Shown: piece after piece, positions 9,591-18,702 of the stretch | Position numbering within the stretch: position 1 is the stretch's first letter | Layout: each line of letters opens with the position of its first letter | NCBI GenBank assembly: GCA_002420005.1 | Contig: DIHE01000089.1 | Coordinates: 78,472-142,471, forward strand | DNA length: 64,000 nucleotides | From: Holophagales bacterium UBA5704 | GTDB taxonomy: Bacteria > Acidobacteriota > Thermoanaerobaculia > Multivoradales > UBA5704 | Direction: 5' to 3' | The notes under the pieces: model-generated | What the model was told of the DNA's origin: nothing | The model's input: the letters and a program-made list of their open reading frames with translations, nothing else | Database searches by the model: none | Made by a program: the position numbers and the translations under genes

Positions 9591-10763
9591 ATGAGCCGGC
9601 CGCGCCGCAAAACCGCCCTCGTCCTGTCCGGCGGCGGTGCCTATGGAGCCTACGAGGTCGGTGTGCTCAAGGCGCTCCTCTGCGGCCACTCCCCCACGAC
9701 GAACTTCGAGCCCCTCGTCCCGGAGATCGTGACCGGCACCTCGGTCGGCGCCTACAACGCGAGCTTTCTCGTCTCGCGGCTCGCCGCCGGAGGAGCCCGA
9801 GCGGCTGCGGAGCTGGAGCGGGTGTGGCGGGAGCGGATCGCCGGCGGCCCGGGGACCTGTGGCAACGGCGTGTTCCGCATCCGCCTGGACCCGGTCGAGT
9901 ACGCCCGTCCGGCCTGTTACGTCCCGGACCCGCTGCATCCGCTCAAGACCACGGCGCAGGATGCGGTGTACTTCGCCTCCCAGCTCCTCGCACGGACGGC
10001 GTCTGCGCTGCGGTCGAGCGGGCCTCTGCTGGCGCGCGCGGCCCTTGAGGTCGACTTCAGCGCGGCGCTCGACACGCAGCCCTACGACACGCTCATCCGC
10101 GAGACGATCGACTTTGACGCCGTGCGCCGCTCCCCCATCGCGCTGCGCATCTTCGCGACCGCCTGGACGACCGGCCTGCCGCGGCGCTTCGACAACGAGA
10201 CCGGGACCCTCACCGCCGAGGCCGTGCAGGCCTCGGCGTCGATCCCGGGGGTTTTTCCACCGACGGTCGCCGGCGGCGAGCCCTGCGTCGATGGCGGGCT
10301 GTCGATCAACACACCCCTCGCACCCGCGATCGCCGCCGGAGCCGAGGTCGTCCACGTGGTGTTTCTCGATCCGAAGGTGAGCGACATCCCGATGCGGCTG
10401 CCGCTCAGCACGCTCGCCGAGATGTACCGCATCCTCGCCATCCTGTTCGCCAACGAGACACGGGCCCAGCTGGTGCGGATCGACCAGGTGAACCGCGCCC
10501 TGCGGCTGCTCGCCCGGTCGGGCGCCGAAGACCGTGCAGACGTTCTGCGGCTCCTCGACCCCACCGGACCTCACCGGCCGGTCGAGGTCCATGTCTACCG
10601 GCCTGCGCCCGACATCCTGCAGGGGCTCCTCGGCTTCCTCGATTTCGAACGGGCGTACGTCGAGAAGCTGATCCAGGCGGGCTACGAGGACGCCGCCGGG
10701 CGCGCCCCGGAGCCTGCGACGTCGGAGAGCGTCCCGCTCGATTCTTCGTTTCTGCGGGCCTGA
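9591..10763 (+). CDS. Patatin-like phospholipase, catalytically intact
   Basis: This encodes 390 residues starting at the ATG at 9591, 6 nt after the previous stop. The oxyanion loop is LSGGGAYGAYEVG, the nucleophile motif is GTSVGAYNA and the Asp motif is CVDGGLSINTPL, so the Ser-Asp dyad is complete. Patatin-like enzymes hydrolyse acyl ester bonds of phospholipids or neutral lipids. No signal peptide is seen, so it is cytoplasmic or peripheral on the inner membrane. It is the last gene of the X-X-dead patatin-patatin operon, and its stop lies 3 nt from the stop of the convergent Y gene. Pairing with a dead paralogue suggests the active enzyme is controlled or targeted by it. Confidence 0.9.
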   Translation: MSRPRRKTALVLSGGGAYGAYEVGVLKALLCGHSPTTNFEPLVPEIVTGTSVGAYNASFLVSRLAAGGARAAAELERVWRERIAGGPGTCGNGVFRIRLDPVEYARPACYVPDPLHPLKTTAQDAVYFASQLLARTASALRSSGPLLARAALEVDFSAALDTQPYDTLIRETIDFDAVRRSPIALRIFATAWTTGLPRRFDNETGTLTAEAVQASASIPGVFPPTVAGGEPCVDGGLSINTPLAPAIAAGAEVVHVVFLDPKVSDIPMRLPLSTLAEMYRILAILFANETRAQLVRIDQVNRALRLLARSGAEDRADVLRLLDPTGPHRPVEVHVYRPAPDILQGLLGFLDFERAYVEKLIQAGYEDAAGRAPEPATSESVPLDSSFLRA

Positions 10764-10766
10764 GCG

Positions 10767-12035
10767 TCAGGCGAGGCTCTTCCGCAAGGCTCCGTCAGGG
10801 TCCGCCAGCCGGAAGGTGTAGAGATTCGAGAGGGTACGGGGAAAGAGGCTGATGAGAGCGTTGACGCTCATCAGCCCGGAGGCGTCGGCGAGGCATCCGG
10901 TGCCCCCCTTCACCGGGCCGAAGCCGCCGAGACGGTAGACCGGGTGGGCCGCTCCCGGCAAGGCCGTGCGGAAGGCGCGGCCTTCGACCATGTTGGCGAA
11001 GAGCGAGCCGAGGGTTCTCCCCTCCGGGTCATGGAGGGTGAAAACGCCTCCGGTGGTCTGGGCGGGGATCACCCGGCCGGGGCTCGTGACGTCGAAGTAG
11101 AGCATGGACGACACCGAACCGACGATCGCGCCGCGCTCCATGCGGCTACAGAGCCGCCCGGAGCTCTCGATGCCATCGGTGACGCGAGCCAGGCGGAGCC
11201 TCTCGAACAGTTGCGCTCCGATGGGCCGGCCGGCCGGATCGAACAGCAACCGCACAGGGCGCTGCGGATCGACCTCGCCGAGGAGATTCACGTACGCGGT
11301 TCGGGAATCCGGTGGCTCCGGCCACGGTGCCATCGGGAGAGGAGGGCTTCCGGAGGTGAGACGGCCCGAGGGGTCGACGACGCGCAGCAGCAGATGGAGG
11401 AACAGGTCGCCGGGGGGCCGGAGGACTCCGTTGATCACCAGGGTGGCCCCGGGAAACGTCTCTCCCGGCAGGCCGGCCAGATCGCCGGCTCCACCCAGAA
11501 CGTCGATCACGGCACCGATGCGGAGAGCGGGCCGCCCGCCGAGAGGGATCGGAAAGGTGCGTCCGGAGCCGAACACCTGAACACCGCTCGCCCGGCGATC
11601 CAGGAAGCTCAACTCTCCATTGAGCAGCGTAAAGCGCTGCGACCGGTAAGGGTTCAGGACGGTGGGAGGGGGAACGATTCCAGGACCGGGAAAGAAATCG
11701 TCGGGAATCGGCGTCAGGCGCCCTTGGAGCGAGCCGACCGGCGCCAGACTCATCTGGTGTCCTGCGGCGAGGCCCTGCCCCCCGGTGCCGGGAACGAGGT
11801 CGAAACGGTGCAGCGATTCCTGAAGCTCCAGCGCGACCATGACCTGGTCGCGCAGAAACGGCAGCAACGGAACGGTTCGGCAAGGAACCGACGGAGCACG
11901 CATGCTGAGCATCGGGAAGCAGGCCACCGGCTCGAGCAGGCGGGCCATCTCCTCGACCTTGCCGATCTCCGGTTCGGTGCCGCAAGGCAGACGCCGAGCC
12001 CCCGGCAGGCGGGTCGCTGCTTTGGTCTCGGACAT
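10767..12035 (-). CDS. Family-Y protein, copy 1 (duplicated beta-rich halves, unknown function)
   Basis: This encodes 422 residues. The start at 12035 is chosen because AGGGTGG lies just upstream; the open frame extends further but without a better site. Family Y has four copies in this locus (also 22311-23594, the front of 26602-28668, and 28682-29905). Shared landmarks are a YRSQRFTLL strand, GSGRTFPI, GGTGCLADASG near the end and a final RLADPDG. The first and second halves each carry a GRxF segment, then a glycine-rich turn and a closing LRVxDPxGR-type strand, so the protein looks like an internal duplication. The pattern recalls small beta-barrels such as the dirigent/allene-oxide-cyclase fold, but this is a weak impression. 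There is no signal peptide. It follows the Z gene by 7 nt. Confidence 0.72.
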   Translation of the reverse strand: MSETKAATRLPGARRLPCGTEPEIGKVEEMARLLEPVACFPMLSMRAPSVPCRTVPLLPFLRDQVMVALELQESLHRFDLVPGTGGQGLAAGHQMSLAPVGSLQGRLTPIPDDFFPGPGIVPPPTVLNPYRSQRFTLLNGELSFLDRRASGVQVFGSGRTFPIPLGGRPALRIGAVIDVLGGAGDLAGLPGETFPGATLVINGVLRPPGDLFLHLLLRVVDPSGRLTSGSPPLPMAPWPEPPDSRTAYVNLLGEVDPQRPVRLLFDPAGRPIGAQLFERLRLARVTDGIESSGRLCSRMERGAIVGSVSSMLYFDVTSPGRVIPAQTTGGVFTLHDPEGRTLGSLFANMVEGRAFRTALPGAAHPVYRLGGFGPVKGGTGCLADASGLMSVNALISLFPRTLSNLYTFRLADPDGALRKSLA

Positions 12036-12042
12036 GGCCACC

Positions 12043-12423
12043 CTATGATTCGTCTCGCGGCTCGACCGGCCCCCATCCCGGAGGTCCTTCCTGCCGCGCC
12101 CAGGCCGTCCCGGCCATCCAATAGACCGCATCGGTTCCGGCCTGTGCGAGCTCGAGACCCAGATGGCCCGCATGGCCTTGGAGGCCGTGGTCCGAGCCGG
12201 CTCCCAGCAGACCGAACGAAAGGTCCAGGGCAGCTCTCTGAAGCCGGTCTCCCATCTGGAAAGCAGATCGCATCCCCGGCCCGAGAGTCCCTTCCGCCGA
12301 GCGGGTCACCGCCCCGAAGGCCTCCGCAACCCGGCGCGGCGACATCAGATTCGTCACCTGCTCGACACCGAACAGGGAGATCGCCCAGGAAAAGCTCGCC
12401 ATGGATCGGGCCAGCTCACGCAT
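12043..12423 (-). CDS. Small family-Z protein, copy 1
   Basis: This encodes 126 residues. GAGGAGG lies about 6 nt before the ATG at 12423; an ATG one codon earlier is possible. The N-terminal half matches three other proteins in the locus: MRELARSMASFSWAISLFG, a following helix with Ala-rich and acidic faces, and the signature FQMGDRLQR followed by a hydrophobic D-L-S-F segment. The rest is low in conservation and ends in WGPVEP, echoed by WGPVPAE in the 33679-34146 copy. The layout of an amphipathic or hydrophobic first helix followed by a longer helix is phasin-like in style, so surface binding to membranes or lipid bodies is possible. It is the first gene of a two-gene unit with the Y gene. 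Confidence 0.72.
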   Translation of the reverse strand: MRELARSMASFSWAISLFGVEQVTNLMSPRRVAEAFGAVTRSAEGTLGPGMRSAFQMGDRLQRAALDLSFGLLGAGSDHGLQGHAGHLGLELAQAGTDAVYWMAGTAWARQEGPPGWGPVEPRDES

Positions 12424-12613
12424 CATGATCCTCCTCGAAAAGCCCGCCAAGCGGGAAACCTTTTGTCACAAGTTTACAGGATTCGGTCTCTGTCCCGAAG
12501 AACCAAAGAAGGTTCATGAACACAGGTGGCTCAACCGTGAGGCTTGACGAAAAGGTTCGGCCTTGCTTTAATGTCGTGACCCTTGAGGTCGTTGCAAGCA
12601 GCGGAGGAATGAC
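12424..12613. other. Divergent promoter region between the Z/Y unit and the DUF1801 gene
   Basis: On the plus strand TTGACG (12544-12549), a 17-bp spacer and TTTAAT (12567-12572) form a near-consensus promoter. On the minus strand a short CCCGC-TTG-GCGGG stem followed by CTTTT lies just ahead of the Z ribosome binding site and could act as a weak leader hairpin. The segment is clearly more AT-rich than its surroundings. Confidence 0.5.
12544..12572 (+). promoter_or_regulatory. Sigma70-type promoter of the DUF1801 gene
   Basis: TTGACG, 17 bp, TTTAAT. This is the closest match to a consensus vegetative promoter that I see in the window. It lies about 40 nt before the start codon at 12614. Confidence 0.65.
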
Positions 12614-13006
12614 ATGGCAGACAAGGCGGCGAAACCCGCGGGCAAGACCGTGGACGGCTATGTTGAGGGCCTCGACGGATGGCAGAAGGACGTGGTCGGC
12701 CGGCTGCGCCGGCTCGTCCTGGAGGCCGTGCCGCAGGCGAAGGAGTCGATCAAATGGGCACAGCCGGTGTATGAGCAGGGTGGCCCCTTCGCCTACATCA
12801 AGGCATTCAAGAACCATGTCAATTTCGGGTTCTGGCGTGGCGCCTCGCTGCACGACCCTCAGGGTCTCATCCAGACCGGCGGTGAAAAGATGGGGCATTT
12901 GAAGATCACCGGCCCGGGGGACATCCGCGAGAAGGAATTCCGCGCGTTCATCCTGGAAGCCGTGCGGCTCAATGAGGAGAGAGGGGACCCGACGAAGAAT
13001 CCCTGA
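12614..13006 (+). CDS. DUF1801 / YdhG-like domain protein
   Basis: This encodes 130 residues. AGCGGAGG precedes the ATG at 12614. The sequence matches the DUF1801 (YdhG/frataxin-like) family: VDGYVEGLDGWQKDVVGRLR, a central SIKWAQPVYEQGGPFAYIKAFKNH core and an NFGFWRGASL strand before an LKI segment. Members are small cytoplasmic alpha/beta proteins; some have been proposed as iron chaperones, but most are uncharacterised. Its 3' end overlaps the end of the convergent VCBS gene by 38 bp. It is the only plus-strand gene in the middle of the large minus-strand locus and looks like an unrelated neighbour. Confidence 0.82.
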   Translation: MADKAAKPAGKTVDGYVEGLDGWQKDVVGRLRRLVLEAVPQAKESIKWAQPVYEQGGPFAYIKAFKNHVNFGFWRGASLHDPQGLIQTGGEKMGHLKITGPGDIREKEFRAFILEAVRLNEERGDPTKNP

Positions 13007-15260
13007 CCTCCAGGCACTCCGCCTCGTCGAGCTCCTGGAGCTCACCCAGCCGCGCCGGGTAGGAATGGAAGCAACCCGAGCCGAGCCAGCTCACCTCGAC
13101 ACCGTCCACCGCGACCGCGGGCCCCAGCCCGATGTGAGCCAGGGCGGGAGCGCTTCCGAATCCGGTCTTGCCGTCCATCAGATAGCTGCGGACGATCGGA
13201 CGGCCGTCCTGTGCCCTGGCCCGCACGAGGATGCGCGAACCGAGCCCGGCGCGGTTGCTCCGGCGCCCACGCAGGCGGATCTTCAGCCAGGAACCCCGGT
13301 GCTCACCCGTGTTGACGAAGAGCTGGCTCGGCCATGGATCGGCCGGCCACATGCCTCCCAAAGCCGAATAGACGTCCTGGTCGCCGTCGTCGTCGAAATC
13401 GAAAAAGACGATGCCATGTCCCTTCTGCACGGTTCCGAAGCCGGCGAGCATCGACACGTTCTCCATGCGGCCGGAACAGCGGCCGTCCGCCTGCCGGCCG
13501 CCCCGGTACAGGAGGTTCGGCAGCACAAACCAGGGCTCGGGATTGCCGGTGCCGATGTAGAAGTCCAGGCAGCCGTCGTTGTCCAGGTCACCGAAGGACG
13601 CCCCCATGCTGCCGATCGGCAGGTCGCCGCCATCGAACAGATCGGCGCGCGGCGTGAAACGCCCGTCCGCGCCCTGCAGGAGGATCGCGTTGTGGCCACT
13701 GCGGAAGCGGTCGCGCCCTTCACCGAACACCGCCTGGGTCACCGCGGTGCGGGCGTCGGCGAAGCCGCCATGGAAGAGATCGAGCCGGCCATCGTGATCG
13801 ACATCGACGAAGGCGGCCGTGAAACCCGGCTCGTGCCAGTCGAGGCGGTCGCTCGGTACGAAGCGCCGCCCGTCGACATTGCGCAGCAGCGTGCTGGTGC
13901 CCGGCAGCGGTCCGGTGAGGTACAGGTCGAGCCGGCCGTCGCCGTCGTAGTCGCCGAAGGCCGCACCGATCAGGTGCCGGTCGTGGACCAGCTCCGCCAG
14001 GCCAAAGTCTGCGGTACCGTCCCGGAAGCGGCCGTTCTCCTGAAGAAACAACTTCGAGTCCTGGCGCGGCGTCGCCGGCAGGCCGCTGACAAAGGGGACC
14101 TTGAACGCCCAATTGGTCACCAGCAGGTCGAGGTCGCCATCGTTGTCCACGTCCCCCCAGGTGGAAATCCAGCTCGTGGCGATGGTGCCGGCCGGCAAGG
14201 CGTCGAGCAGCCCCACTGCGCGGGTGACGTCCGTGAAGCGGCCGCCTCCCCGGTTGGCGAAGAGTTGATAGTGGGCGTACGGGCGCACCGCCAGCAGATC
14301 CGGACGGCCGTCCCCGTTGAAATCCGCGGTCGAAACGGTGAGCGGCTGCAACACTCCCGCAAGGCCCGAGCCCGCGGTGGCGTCGGTGAAGCGGAGCCCC
14401 TTTTCATTGCGGAAATAGCGCAGGCCGCCGAAGCTGCCCGTGCCGACGAGATCCAGATCGCCGTCGAGGTCGAAGTCCTCGACGGCGACGCCGCGGCCGG
14501 TGCCGAAGTTCTCGACCCCCAGGGCCGCCGCGCGATCGGAGAAACGCAGGTCGGCATGGCGCGTCCGGCGCCGCTGCGCCTCGCGGCCGTAGAAAAGATC
14601 GATGAAAGGCGTGGACAATCGGTGGGAGGCCGGCACCTGGTCCGGAAATCCTCCGACCGTCATCCATGAGAAATTGAGAAGCCAGCGGTACAGCCTTCCG
14701 TCCGCCCCTTCGCCATATCGATCGATCAGGCGCTCGAGGGTCTGGATCGCCTGTCGCGAGGGAGCTTGCCGGGTGTGCAGGCGGCGCAGCGGGAGCGAGC
14801 AGAAAAGGGCCGCATCGGCTCCGTGATGCGCGGCGTGAGGGCCGGACAGCTCCGCCAGGCAGTTCTCCGCCTCACCCTGGCGCAGAAACGCCAGGGCGAG
14901 CCAGAAGAGAGCTTCTTCGGATTCCCCCCGGCGCGCCAGATGGCGCTGCAGCAGGGCCGCCGCGTCGGCGAACCGGCCGCGATGAAAGGCGAGCCGGCCG
15001 CGCTCGAAGTCGTCCAGCCTCTCGTCGGGCGTCCTGCGGAAGTCGTATTTCCCCGTCTCCGGATCGAGCGTCAGCTTCTCCAGGAAGGTCAGAAGATAGC
15101 TGACATAGGCCCAGACGTTGCGGCTCTCCTCCCAGGTGGAGCCGCGGACCTGATTCCACAAACCGGCGGCCATCCCCGGATAGGCGGCGCGGGCGAGAGC
15201 CGCGGCGACGACCAGGACGGCACAAAGAACCAGGGCGGCCCGGGCGAGGCGTCTTCTCAC
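12969..15260 (-). CDS. VCBS/FG-GAP repeat protein with C-terminal ASPIC/UnbV domain
   Basis: This encodes 763 residues. The N-terminus (MRRRLARAALVLCAVLVVAAALARA) is a signal anchor or signal peptide. Residues of about 70-170 look like TPR-style helices. After that come about seven FG-GAP/VCBS blades with calcium-loop motifs, for example DFDLDGDLDLVG, DFNGDGRPDLLA, DVDNDGDLDLL, DYDGDGRLDLYL and DLDNDGCLDFYI. The C-terminus (WLKIRLRGRRSNRAGLGSR, then HIGLGPAVAVDGVEVSW) is an ASPIC/UnbV domain. Such proteins are extracytoplasmic propellers; the same domain occurs in enediyne cassettes and many Acidobacteriota exoproteins. It starts in a 4-nt overlap with the preceding Z-SGNH gene and is the last gene of the 16-gene operon. 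Confidence 0.88.
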   Translation of the reverse strand: MRRRLARAALVLCAVLVVAAALARAAYPGMAAGLWNQVRGSTWEESRNVWAYVSYLLTFLEKLTLDPETGKYDFRRTPDERLDDFERGRLAFHRGRFADAAALLQRHLARRGESEEALFWLALAFLRQGEAENCLAELSGPHAAHHGADAALFCSLPLRRLHTRQAPSRQAIQTLERLIDRYGEGADGRLYRWLLNFSWMTVGGFPDQVPASHRLSTPFIDLFYGREAQRRRTRHADLRFSDRAAALGVENFGTGRGVAVEDFDLDGDLDLVGTGSFGGLRYFRNEKGLRFTDATAGSGLAGVLQPLTVSTADFNGDGRPDLLAVRPYAHYQLFANRGGGRFTDVTRAVGLLDALPAGTIATSWISTWGDVDNDGDLDLLVTNWAFKVPFVSGLPATPRQDSKLFLQENGRFRDGTADFGLAELVHDRHLIGAAFGDYDGDGRLDLYLTGPLPGTSTLLRNVDGRRFVPSDRLDWHEPGFTAAFVDVDHDGRLDLFHGGFADARTAVTQAVFGEGRDRFRSGHNAILLQGADGRFTPRADLFDGGDLPIGSMGASFGDLDNDGCLDFYIGTGNPEPWFVLPNLLYRGGRQADGRCSGRMENVSMLAGFGTVQKGHGIVFFDFDDDGDQDVYSALGGMWPADPWPSQLFVNTGEHRGSWLKIRLRGRRSNRAGLGSRILVRARAQDGRPIVRSYLMDGKTGFGSAPALAHIGLGPAVAVDGVEVSWLGSGCFHSYPARLGELQELDEAECLEVRDSSSGPLSPH

Positions 15261-18200
15261 GGCAGGGCGATGTGCGGATCTACCGGTTTCGTGTTGACGT
15301 TCGAGACGAGCCCGCCGCCGATCTGGATGCTGATGTAGGGGTGCTCGGCCGTGTCCGCGATCTGCACCGTGGCGGTCAGCACCCGCCCGGCCGGGCCCTT
15401 GCTCCAGGAGCCGAAACCGGCGAAGGTCACCGTGTCGATCTCCCCCCCGGCGGCCTCGAGAGAGCGGAAGAATCCCGTCCAGATCAGGCTGTGCAGCCGG
15501 AAGGTGGCGCCCTGGGTGTGGTTGGTGTACTCGAAGGAGGCCGTCTGCCGTGTGGGATCGGCGGGGATCGAGTAGCGGTAGGAGAAGCGGTCGCCGGTCG
15601 AAGCGAGGAGGTCTTTCTTCTTCCCGGAGCGCACGAAACCGGGAGGCGGGTCCGCCGGCGCGAGGGCGCGCACCCAGAGATAGGGATCGAGCACCGAGCC
15701 GGCTCCGACGACCAGGCGGGTGGCGAGGTCGGGCTCGGGGAAGTTGAACCCGGGGGGATAGGGAATCCGCACCGCCGCGTTGAGCCGGAACGCCGTCTCC
15801 CCGCCCGGCCCGGTGGTGAACAGGGCCGGGCCGCGGAAGAAGAAAGACGAGCGCGGCGTGCGCGGCTCCACCCGGACGAGGGCGTAGAACAGGTTCTGGC
15901 CGATGAAACCGCGATGGAGCAGCTCGGTCAACAGCCGCCCGGTGTGCAGGTCCACCGCTCCCAGCGAGATATCGAACGGGTCGTCGAGAAAAGTGACGCT
16001 GTCCAGAAAGTACTTGCGCAGCGGAAAGCGCAGGATTTCGTCATGGCCCACCGGGCCGGGCTGGAGCCGGCCCGGGAAATCGGCGGCGAGCGGGGACTCG
16101 GACGCCGGCAGCATCAGGCCGCCCGGCGGCGCCAGCGAGACCAGCACCGGCACGGAGTCGCCGAAACGCTCGCCGAGCTGGACTTCGAGCCGGCCCATGA
16201 CATGGGAGCGCCCGGTGGCCTCACCGCCGAGCTCGGCCGCTTCGAGGGTGAATTTGTCGCCGAATGCGCTGTTGCGGGTGAACAGCGTCAGCTCCTCGAT
16301 CGTGTTGGCCGGCAGAGCGGGGACGGTGTCCGCGCCGGCCGGCCGCTCCGGCTCACGGGTGCTCAGGTGAAGGTGCGGATGCATCACCATCCCTCGCGCC
16401 GGCATGGAGGCGAAACCACCGGCCCCATCGGCGAAAGGGAGCGCCCAGCGCACCATCTCGCCACCGAGCTCGGCTCCCAGAGGGAGGAAGGTGGTGCCGT
16501 AGAAGGTGAAATCGAGCAACCCGTCCGGCCGTGGATCGAAACGCGCCCAGGCCGATCCGTATTGACCCGGAAAAGAGATCGGTTGGTCCGGAAAGTGCGG
16601 ATTGACCCGGGTCAGCGCGAACAGCGCGGAGTTCAGGTAGCGGACGTGGACCGCCAGCTCGGAGACCTCGCCGCTCGCGAGGTCGAGCACCCCCGACGAG
16701 ACGAAGCCGGGGGCCTCCTCGACGCGGCCCTGGAGAACCGGCCAGCGAAAGAGCCAGGGCGCGGCCAGCATCCCGTCGTCTGCCGCGAGCCCCCCTTCGA
16801 GGGAGATCAGGAAGCGCGTGCGCCCTCCCTGCGGGGGGGTGAAGCGCAGGCGCAGGGAGCCCTGGAGGTGACTGTCGTACATCACGTGGCCGCCGAAGAA
16901 AATCCCCGGGGCGCTCCCCCACTGTCGGTCGCGGCCGCTCTGCGCGTCGACGATGCGGATCGCGTCTCCATGGTAGCTCGCGGCGCGGCTCAAGGGCAGG
17001 ACCTGCTCGAGGCCGGGTGGCAGCTCGAGACGGCGCGGCGGCTCCTCGACCGATGGATGGAGCGCGGCCGGAGCCGCGGCGGCGGCCGGAGCCACGCCGG
17101 AAGCCGGAGCCTCGGCGGGACGCGGGGGCGACGGCGGCACGGCCGCCGGACCCGGGACCGGCCGCAGCGCCCCGCCGGAAGGAGCGCGGTATGCGGCGAT
17201 CGCGTCGACGGCGGCGGCGCGCCCCAGGTCGATCGCTTCGAAGGCGGCGCCCCAGGCGTCGTTGAGCGACCGGAGAACGCAGTTGGCGATGGCGGCCTGG
17301 CCGGTGCGTCCCGGGTAGTAGCCGTTGAGGCCGTAGAAGCCGCCCAGGAAGTCCGCGGTGAGGATCCGCCGTCCCGCCAGAAGGCCCGACGTGCGGACCG
17401 AGCGGAAGAGCGCATGGAGATCGCAGCGGTGCGCACCCTGCTCCGCGGCGACGGCCGCGAGCCCTTCGTTGAGCTCCTCCAGCCGCGCGGAGATCGCCGC
17501 CGCCGCCGCGCCGCGCAGAATCCCCTGCGCCGACAACGGCGCGGTGCCACCGGCGAAGAGCTGGCCGGAGATCTCCAGCAGACCGGCGAGGGTGATCCGG
17601 TCGTCGGCCGCGAGGCCATAGGCCGAAGCCAGGGCCGCCGGATCGACGCACAGCACCCGGGCCGCCGACTCCACAGGGGAGAAGTGGGCGGTGTCCAGAG
17701 GGTCCGGGACGGTGAGCACCAGGATCTCGCAACCCGCACCGCGCAAGGCCCCGAGGAGGCGGGACCATCCGGAGCGCCAGGCGGCGGGGTCGGGCAACAG
17801 CGCAGCGTCGCCCGCCGTCGCCGCCTCCAGGGCCTCGGCATAGCCCAGCGCCACCAGCGCGAAGGTCGGCCGGCGGGCGAGCGCCGCTTCCAGCTGGGTC
17901 GGGAGGCTGCCCGCAACCGCTTGCAAAAAGCCGGGCAGGCCGAGGATCAGGTTGGCCGCGGTTTGCCGAGGGTCCCGCCGCCGCACCAGGGGAGCCGCCG
18001 GGCGCCGTTCGAGGGCGTCGGCGAGGGTGAATCCCGGCACCGCCAGGTTTCCCCATCCGTCGCCCGTCCCCTCCTCCGGCGGCCGGCCCGCCAGGACCGT
18101 CGTCTGGAAAAGGCCGGGAACCCGCACCGGGAGCGGCTGGAACCCCGGCAACCAGCTCAAGCCCGGCGCCTGCAGGAGCGGCGCATCGAGGCGGGCCCGC

Positions 18201-18685
18201 ATCCGCCGGGCGGCCTGCGCCGGGAACGCGGCCCGCTGGGACTCCTCGCTGAGCGCGAAATCTCCCATTCCCGCAGCGAGACCCTCGCCGAGCACCACCC
18301 AGCGCGACAGGTCGAGCCGGCCGCAGTCCACGTGCTCCGGCACAGCCGGCTCCTCGCTCTCGGGAGGCGGCGCCGGGGCGGGGTCCGGAGCGGGAACGGC
18401 GGGTGACGGCTGCACGGGCTTCGGAAGAGGCGCCGCCGGCCCCTCCTCTTCCGCGCCGCTGGGTGGCGCGCCGAACGCGAGATCGACCAGGTTGCGCTGC
18501 AGCCGGTCGCCGCGGTCGAAGAGGGGGCGCAGGGAGGGATCGAGCCGCTCGCGGGCCGCGGCGGCGACCTCGTCGAACGCCGCTCCGGCCTGCGGATCCC
18601 CCGTACCGGTGCGCATCATCTGGCGCAGGCCGAACAGAGACATCGACCAGGAGAAACGGAACAAGGATTCGACGGCCTTGCGCAT
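15257..18685 (-). CDS. Z module fused to a degenerate SGNH-hydrolase domain and a long beta-rich region
   Basis: This encodes 1142 residues. TGGAGG lies 8 nt before the ATG at 18685. Residues 1-72 are the Z module (FRFSWSMSLFGLRQ, then DRGDRLQRNLVDLAFG), followed by a Pro-rich linker to about 115. Residues 120-480 follow the order of SGNH/GDSL blocks but each catalytic position is altered. GDSL reads GEGL (Ser to Gly at about 135), GxND reads GYAE (about 281-284), and the final D-x-x-H reads NGYY with P following (about 454-458). The rest, about 540-1142, is beta-rich and unknown, with no signal peptide. The protein is probably a scaffold or lipid-binding subunit rather than an enzyme. It lies 17 nt after the patatin stop and overlaps the VCBS gene by 4 nt. 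Confidence 0.75.
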   Translation of the reverse strand: MRKAVESLFRFSWSMSLFGLRQMMRTGTGDPQAGAAFDEVAAAARERLDPSLRPLFDRGDRLQRNLVDLAFGAPPSGAEEEGPAAPLPKPVQPSPAVPAPDPAPAPPPESEEPAVPEHVDCGRLDLSRWVVLGEGLAAGMGDFALSEESQRAAFPAQAARRMRARLDAPLLQAPGLSWLPGFQPLPVRVPGLFQTTVLAGRPPEEGTGDGWGNLAVPGFTLADALERRPAAPLVRRRDPRQTAANLILGLPGFLQAVAGSLPTQLEAALARRPTFALVALGYAEALEAATAGDAALLPDPAAWRSGWSRLLGALRGAGCEILVLTVPDPLDTAHFSPVESAARVLCVDPAALASAYGLAADDRITLAGLLEISGQLFAGGTAPLSAQGILRGAAAAAISARLEELNEGLAAVAAEQGAHRCDLHALFRSVRTSGLLAGRRILTADFLGGFYGLNGYYPGRTGQAAIANCVLRSLNDAWGAAFEAIDLGRAAAVDAIAAYRAPSGGALRPVPGPAAVPPSPPRPAEAPASGVAPAAAAAPAALHPSVEEPPRRLELPPGLEQVLPLSRAASYHGDAIRIVDAQSGRDRQWGSAPGIFFGGHVMYDSHLQGSLRLRFTPPQGGRTRFLISLEGGLAADDGMLAAPWLFRWPVLQGRVEEAPGFVSSGVLDLASGEVSELAVHVRYLNSALFALTRVNPHFPDQPISFPGQYGSAWARFDPRPDGLLDFTFYGTTFLPLGAELGGEMVRWALPFADGAGGFASMPARGMVMHPHLHLSTREPERPAGADTVPALPANTIEELTLFTRNSAFGDKFTLEAAELGGEATGRSHVMGRLEVQLGERFGDSVPVLVSLAPPGGLMLPASESPLAADFPGRLQPGPVGHDEILRFPLRKYFLDSVTFLDDPFDISLGAVDLHTGRLLTELLHRGFIGQNLFYALVRVEPRTPRSSFFFRGPALFTTGPGGETAFRLNAAVRIPYPPGFNFPEPDLATRLVVGAGSVLDPYLWVRALAPADPPPGFVRSGKKKDLLASTGDRFSYRYSIPADPTRQTASFEYTNHTQGATFRLHSLIWTGFFRSLEAAGGEIDTVTFAGFGSWSKGPAGRVLTATVQIADTAEHPYISIQIGGGLVSNVNTKPVDPHIALP

Positions 18686-18702
18686 GAGAAGAACCTCCAC
18701 GT